Assembly: GCF_016802725.1 (NCBI RefSeq)
Contig: NC_052667.1
Location: forward strand, 21,598,346 to 21,662,345
Origin: Solenopsis invicta
Lineage: Eukaryota; Arthropoda; Insecta; Hymenoptera; Formicidae
DNA length: 64,000 bases
Reading direction: 5' to 3'
Every line of letters begins with the position of its first letter. The stretch's first letter is position 1. Positions 59,970 through 64,000 of this stretch are shown here, piece by piece. The position numbers and the translations under genes were made by a program. Under the pieces are notes generated by a model. It searched no databases. It saw only the letters and a program-made list of their open reading frames with translations, and was not told the origin of the DNA.

Positions 59970-62762
59970 GTGGATGGAACGGCAAAGTGACTCGGCAGGG
60001 AAAAAAAGGACGTTATAGAGAAACGCGGGTATGAGAACGCGGCTATGAAAACAGAGCAAAGGGGAGAGAATCGGATTATAAGCGCGCCTTCCTCCCCGCG
60101 AGAGTACCCAACGCGCAGTCATAACAATTATACCCTCTCGCGAGCGAGTCCCCCGTACCAAATTTTACGTTTCCGACCGAATTTCGTGCGATTAACAGCG
60201 GGGCTGTTACATAACTAATCGTAGGACGCGCGTTAATCCGCGATAAAACTTGCATCGATCCGATGCGAATTGCTCTAACGCTCGGCGCTCAGCACGCACG
60301 GATTACAATCGCGAATCGAATGTACAATTACTAGTTAAAATCAGCGCGGATGTTAAACGTGATTAATACACGACATTGTTATAGTTACGGTTAAAGGATT
60401 CTTAAAGGATTCTCCCGTTCTCGGGAGAAGGCCAACTTCGACGTAACTCGCGAACCACCGGCAAGTAACCGTCGTCGTTACTTGACGATAAAGTTCGAGT
60501 CTGCGATAACCGCCGTGGAATTTAGCGGTATCTAAACCGACCAGAACTAACGCGTCGCGACGACGAAGTCGATGCGGTTGCGGGTCGCAGTTTTCGTTCG
60601 GAAATTCCGCGAATCTATTACACCCACGGGTATTACCGCCTTGGGGTGTAACCGACGTCGTAACGATCGACGATAGTTATCGCGAGGTAAACAAAAGGAT
60701 GCGCTGGCGGTCTTATAAGCCGATATATGTGGCTCGTACACCGTACGACAAGCAGCGAAGAAAAGATGGTGCGCGCTGATAGAAAGAACAGGCGGCGGTG
60801 ACGGCGACGGCGGATGAGAGGAAGAAGAGTCGGACGATATATAGGTACATGCATGCAGCGAGGGTAGAACGAGGGAAAGTCATAAGAGGAGGTGCAAGGG
60901 CATAAGAGAGAATAGGTAGCTCGAGGTTGATGAGGAGACAAGAGGGGTAAATATTACATAAGATAGTGCGTCTCTCCCTTTTCTCTTTTGACGTAGATGT
61001 GTCCCTCCCAGTCGATATCAGTTGCCCTCGATACGTACACACCTCTAAAGCTCCAGCGTCGTCCCTTTCGCATCGTACAACTATATGAAAACCCTCCTCC
61101 GCGCAAGGCCTATCGTGTCATCCTCTCGACTGTCATCGCCACCACTCAGCCGCGGTCTCCTCTCCGCAAAGCGGACCAACGCTGCGAAGCTGCAGAGGCA
61201 TTCCGTCCACTGACGAGAGAAGAGACCGCGACCGGAGATACTTTAATTTGTCTCCTGCGAGTTAAAGCGACAGTCTGCGAAGTATTGTCTCTCGCGCTCT
61301 TGAAACCCGGCTTTCCGAGCTCGCGAAATTAGATGTAACGCGCGAGACCTTAATTTCAGCCTGACCGCGGTGGTGCGGAGCGAGAAGGAGAAGACGAGCG
61401 CATTACGACCGTGGGCAGACACAAAGCGCAAAATATGCTTACAAAAGAATCTGCTCGCGTCGGAAGACGCATCTACCTACCCGACGGGATACAAGGAAGC
61501 TAAAAGCCCGCGGGGACTATATCGCGTAGGGTGCATCCTTTGTGCAACGCGCGCGGCGGTCGTCTCGTCCCTTCGACAATAGTTGGCACGAATTTTCACC
61601 GAATCTTCAACTTTTTCAATTTACCACCAGCCGTTTCTGGTACATATAACTTGATAACGTGTTATAATTATGTCGGCACATCTATGACGTGAATATGCAA
61701 TACGGTCGACTTTATACGAACACTCGCAAAGTCGGCGAGTAACTGTAATCTACTTATGCTAGCTCATGCATGAAGTTAATATACAAGGTTGTTGGCTTTG
61801 TACTTAGTCTGTGAACCTGTACACGCATAAAGAGATTAATTTCGAAGTCTACGCGCATTACAAACGTTTATGTCGCATATTCCCCGTGATGTTTTTTTTA
61901 AATAAACATTATAATATTATGTATCTAAATACATTAATGATAACGCTACGGTACGGTCTCTTTTGCATGTTATACGCGCAAACTGATGTTTGCGATATTA
62001 TCAAATACCTCTTTCGTGAAACCTTATGAGAGAAATAATCATTGATCAATTCAAATGAATCTGCGTTATCATGTTTAAGTTACACACGTGTATATTCATT
62101 AAAAATGTCTAGAGCTCTCTCGCAAATATTATATTTCAAAATGTACACACATTTACAGATACAGTTTCATATACTTTACGTATAAAAGTTTCGCGTTCTG
62201 ACCTTTGGGCGAGCGAAAAAGACATTTTATACTCAAGTCTTTCCTCCGTTTACAATATTAAAATGCTACGATAGCGTTACAACGTAAAAGTCTAGCGTAC
62301 ACTCCCATATGGCTAAAGAAGAAACTAATATACCTCGCTTGGCACCAGAAAGACTAAAGATGCACCGGACTATACATCGAACTTTATTTCTCCTCCATAT
62401 GCGACGTTACTTGCTACGTGATATTTTTACTCAAAGATCGCCATCTCTTTCTTTCTTGGACGCGTAAACACTTTTTGTTATTTATAATTTTTAGTGTTCA
62501 AAGCGTGCAAATTATTAATATAAACACATCCATAATAATGATGCGCGGTGATCATTATGTAAGATTTAATAGTATTATAAATAATTGTAATTTTAATCGT
62601 ATTGATTGAAAGTCCTTTAACTCTTAAATATTTATGTATATTTAATATTTAATTCTTAATTCTTAAATATTTATGTATAAGTAAGCGTATGTATTTATCT
62701 GCATTTAACTCGGTAATTCGAAATAAAAATTGCAGGTAGCTGATACATATTTTTTTTCCACA
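59970..62762. other. CpG-rich then AT-rich stretch, no supported gene
   Basis: A perfect 8-bp hairpin with a 4-base loop lies at 60410-60429 (TTCTCCCG, TTCT, CGGGAGAA). 62030-62720 is AT-rich and includes a two-copy tandem of TCTTAAATATTTATGTATA with period 39 (62622 and 62661). A good acceptor with branch-point-like GCTGATA and TATTTTTTTTCCACAG ends at 62762. Confidence 0.5.
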
Positions 62763-63239
62763 GTCTTTTCACCGCGCTTTTTTCCCCCCGTTACCGAATT
62801 TACCCCGTTTCCGGATTTCCCTCTGTATAAAACACTTCCATCGCGGCTTTGTCACGCGGCTGGGCCTCGCAGCGTTAATTTGTCGTTACCTCACAGTCAG
62901 GCGTTTGTCAGTGACAGCCGGACACAGGGGTGGCATTGTCGAGGTCGCGTGGCCGAGGGGTTGCGCCACGAGGGTATCCGGCGGCGGCGAGGAACGCTAG
63001 CGTGTACCGTCTTTCTTGCTGGCGGGGATGAAAAGGGAGAATGTCGACGAGTTTGCGAACCCGATCGCGCCGCGGACGAGATCGCGCGTGCGACGCACGG
63101 TGAGGGGCGGCGGTTTCGAGCTCGGTGGTCAGTGTACCGGAACCTCAAGGGAAGAAAAAGGAAGGAGAGTCAGGGATGGTGTCGTCGACGGTGGTACAGG
63201 CGACGACGATGGCGTTCGCGAGTAGTGGTAGTCGAGCAG
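62763..63239 (+). CDS. Candidate 5' exon with start codon at 63176 (hypothetical)
   Basis: A strong acceptor ends at 62762 and a TATAAAA box sits inside at 62826-62832, so the stretch could be an internal leader exon or a promoter plus first exon. An ATG at 63176 in good context (AGGGATGGTG) opens MVSSTVVQATTMAFASSG. A CAG|GTAGTAA donor-like site ends the exon at 63239 in phase 1. Without that donor the same frame runs on through a Gly/Ser tract and GGWYTPCAVSRAELLRHH to a stop at 63442. I recognise no family. The coding part would be 63176-63239, the rest leader. Low confidence: the GGT array alone can create such a frame. Confidence 0.2.
62826..62856 (+). promoter_or_regulatory. Possible TATA box
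   Basis: TATAAAA at 62826-62832 with a TCA at 62852-62854, 28 bases downstream, that could serve as initiator. CpG-rich leader-like sequence and a good-context ATG follow. This would be an alternative explanation for the candidate exon that does not need the upstream acceptor. Confidence 0.2.
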
Positions 63240-63342
63240 GTAGTAATAGTGATAATGGTGATGGTGGTGGTGGTGGTGGTGGTGGTGGTGGTAGTGGTGG
63301 TAGTGGTGGTAGTGGTGGTAGTGGAGGTAGTAGTAGTAGCGA
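63219..63342 (+). repeat. (GGT)n/(AGT)n trinucleotide array
   Basis: About 120 bp of GGT with AGT and GAT units, in register with the candidate frame from 63176, where it would encode Gly/Ser. The alternative frame reads as a Val run. Gly/Ser tracts occur in real insect regulatory proteins, but a non-coding microsatellite gives the same picture. Confidence 0.95.
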
Positions 63343-64000
63343 TGGTGGCTGGTATACGCCTTGCGCCGTTTCCCGCGCTGAATTATTGAGACACCACCAG
63401 ATCGATGTCACAAAAGGAAAACGGCTGTGCGGCTTGAAATGACGGGCTTTCGCGTCGCTCATACATTATGCACGCCGCTTCTGCCCGGTGGCCTGCGCAC
63501 GTATATTCGTGCGCTAACGTACAAAAAAAAACTAACCCTCCCCTGGCGGAGTTCGCCACCGTGTCGAGAGCCGCCGTCCCTTCTGAGTTTCTCGTGCGAT
63601 TATGTCGCGTTATTGCCTGTAAAGTGAAAAAAAGAAGCGAGAGACGCGCCGAGGTCAGGACCTCCGTCGGAAGGTCCCTGCCTTCGTTCCGTTCACTGCG
63701 CATTCCCAAGTGTAGAGCAACACGATGCGACTGTGCAAATGAGCTATTTTGTAGCGACGTTGCTATTCCGACGTTGTTATTATACCTTATCGCGTATTGC
63801 GGTGATCTGAAGCTTAACTTACGAAGAAAATCGTTGGGCTCATTAGTTATTAGTGGAAATAATTTAATTAACCATCGCATTTTTAAAATTTTACAAGATC
63901 TCAAAATAGATTGTGTGAGACATTTTCTCCTAATAATAAAATACCAGCACGTGTGAAACTAACATATTTCCAATATATAGATAAAGATTCAATCTTATAT
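63343..64000. other. Right edge of the window
   Basis: GC-rich to about 63700, then AT-rich. A CCT|GTAAAGTG donor-like site occurs at about 63620 but lies after a stop in the candidate frame. Long frames on both strands (63383-63904 minus, 63468-63956 plus) overlap and are not supported. Confidence 0.4.

Noticed and set aside
62730..63389. 219-codon plus-strand frame, the longest in the window
   Set aside because: No ATG at its start, an Arg-rich middle from CpG-dense DNA, and a Val run from the GGT array read out of frame. The overlapping frame from 63176 is more credible.
1..64000. CRISPR arrays, bacterial operons, rRNA, telomeric TTAGG arrays, homeobox or zinc-finger exons, viral genes
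   Set aside because: Looked for the characteristic repeats or motifs and saw none.

Overview
This is eukaryotic DNA, most likely from an insect and probably a hymenopteran such as an ant. Three things point that way. CpG-rich and AT-rich blocks alternate sharply and CpG is not depleted. There are many (GA/CT)n arrays and other simple-sequence arrays. One AT-rich inverted repeat (56761-57010) resembles a terminal family I associate with insect genomes. The assignment is inferred from sequence style, because no marker gene is present. I see no bacterial operons, Shine-Dalgarno sites, CRISPR arrays, rRNA or tRNA.

No protein-coding gene can be identified with confidence. Nearly all open frames are by-products of GC-rich stretches or of simple repeats read as Leu/Ser, Arg/Glu, Gly, Val or Ala runs. 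None shows a domain I recognise. The window reads as a gene desert or the inside of one or more very long introns.

The best functional signal is at 27029-27067 on the plus strand: branch-point-like sequence, pyrimidine tract, and a 3' splice site fused directly to a perfect 5' splice site (CAG joined to GTAAGT). This is the layout of a recursive splice site (ratchet point), known from very long introns in insects. It begins an 82-nt candidate exon carrying a short ATG frame. Other weak exon candidates are at 31495-31627 (minus), 47071-47187 (plus), 55518-55739 (minus) and 62763-63239 (plus, with a start codon at 63176).

Layout: 1-2450 is mixed, then AT-rich, with a diverged direct repeat (1132-1413) and a possible decayed MITE. 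2450-10300 is largely CpG-rich with polypurine and trinucleotide tracts. 10300-15480 is mixed with several microsatellites. 15480-24900 holds five G-quadruplex-prone tracts and an unusually long perfect hairpin (21527-21562). 25380-27400 is AT-rich and ends with the recursive splice site. 27400-39700 is mixed, with a two-copy tandem repeat at 28883-29010. 39400-46500 holds two CpG-rich blocks separated by AT-rich DNA. 47040-47900 and 56380-57560 are AT-rich islands with palindromic mobile-element remnants. 51824-51951 is a long Z-DNA-prone TG/CG tract. 57600-63450 is CpG-rich with large CT, GCGGC and GGT arrays.
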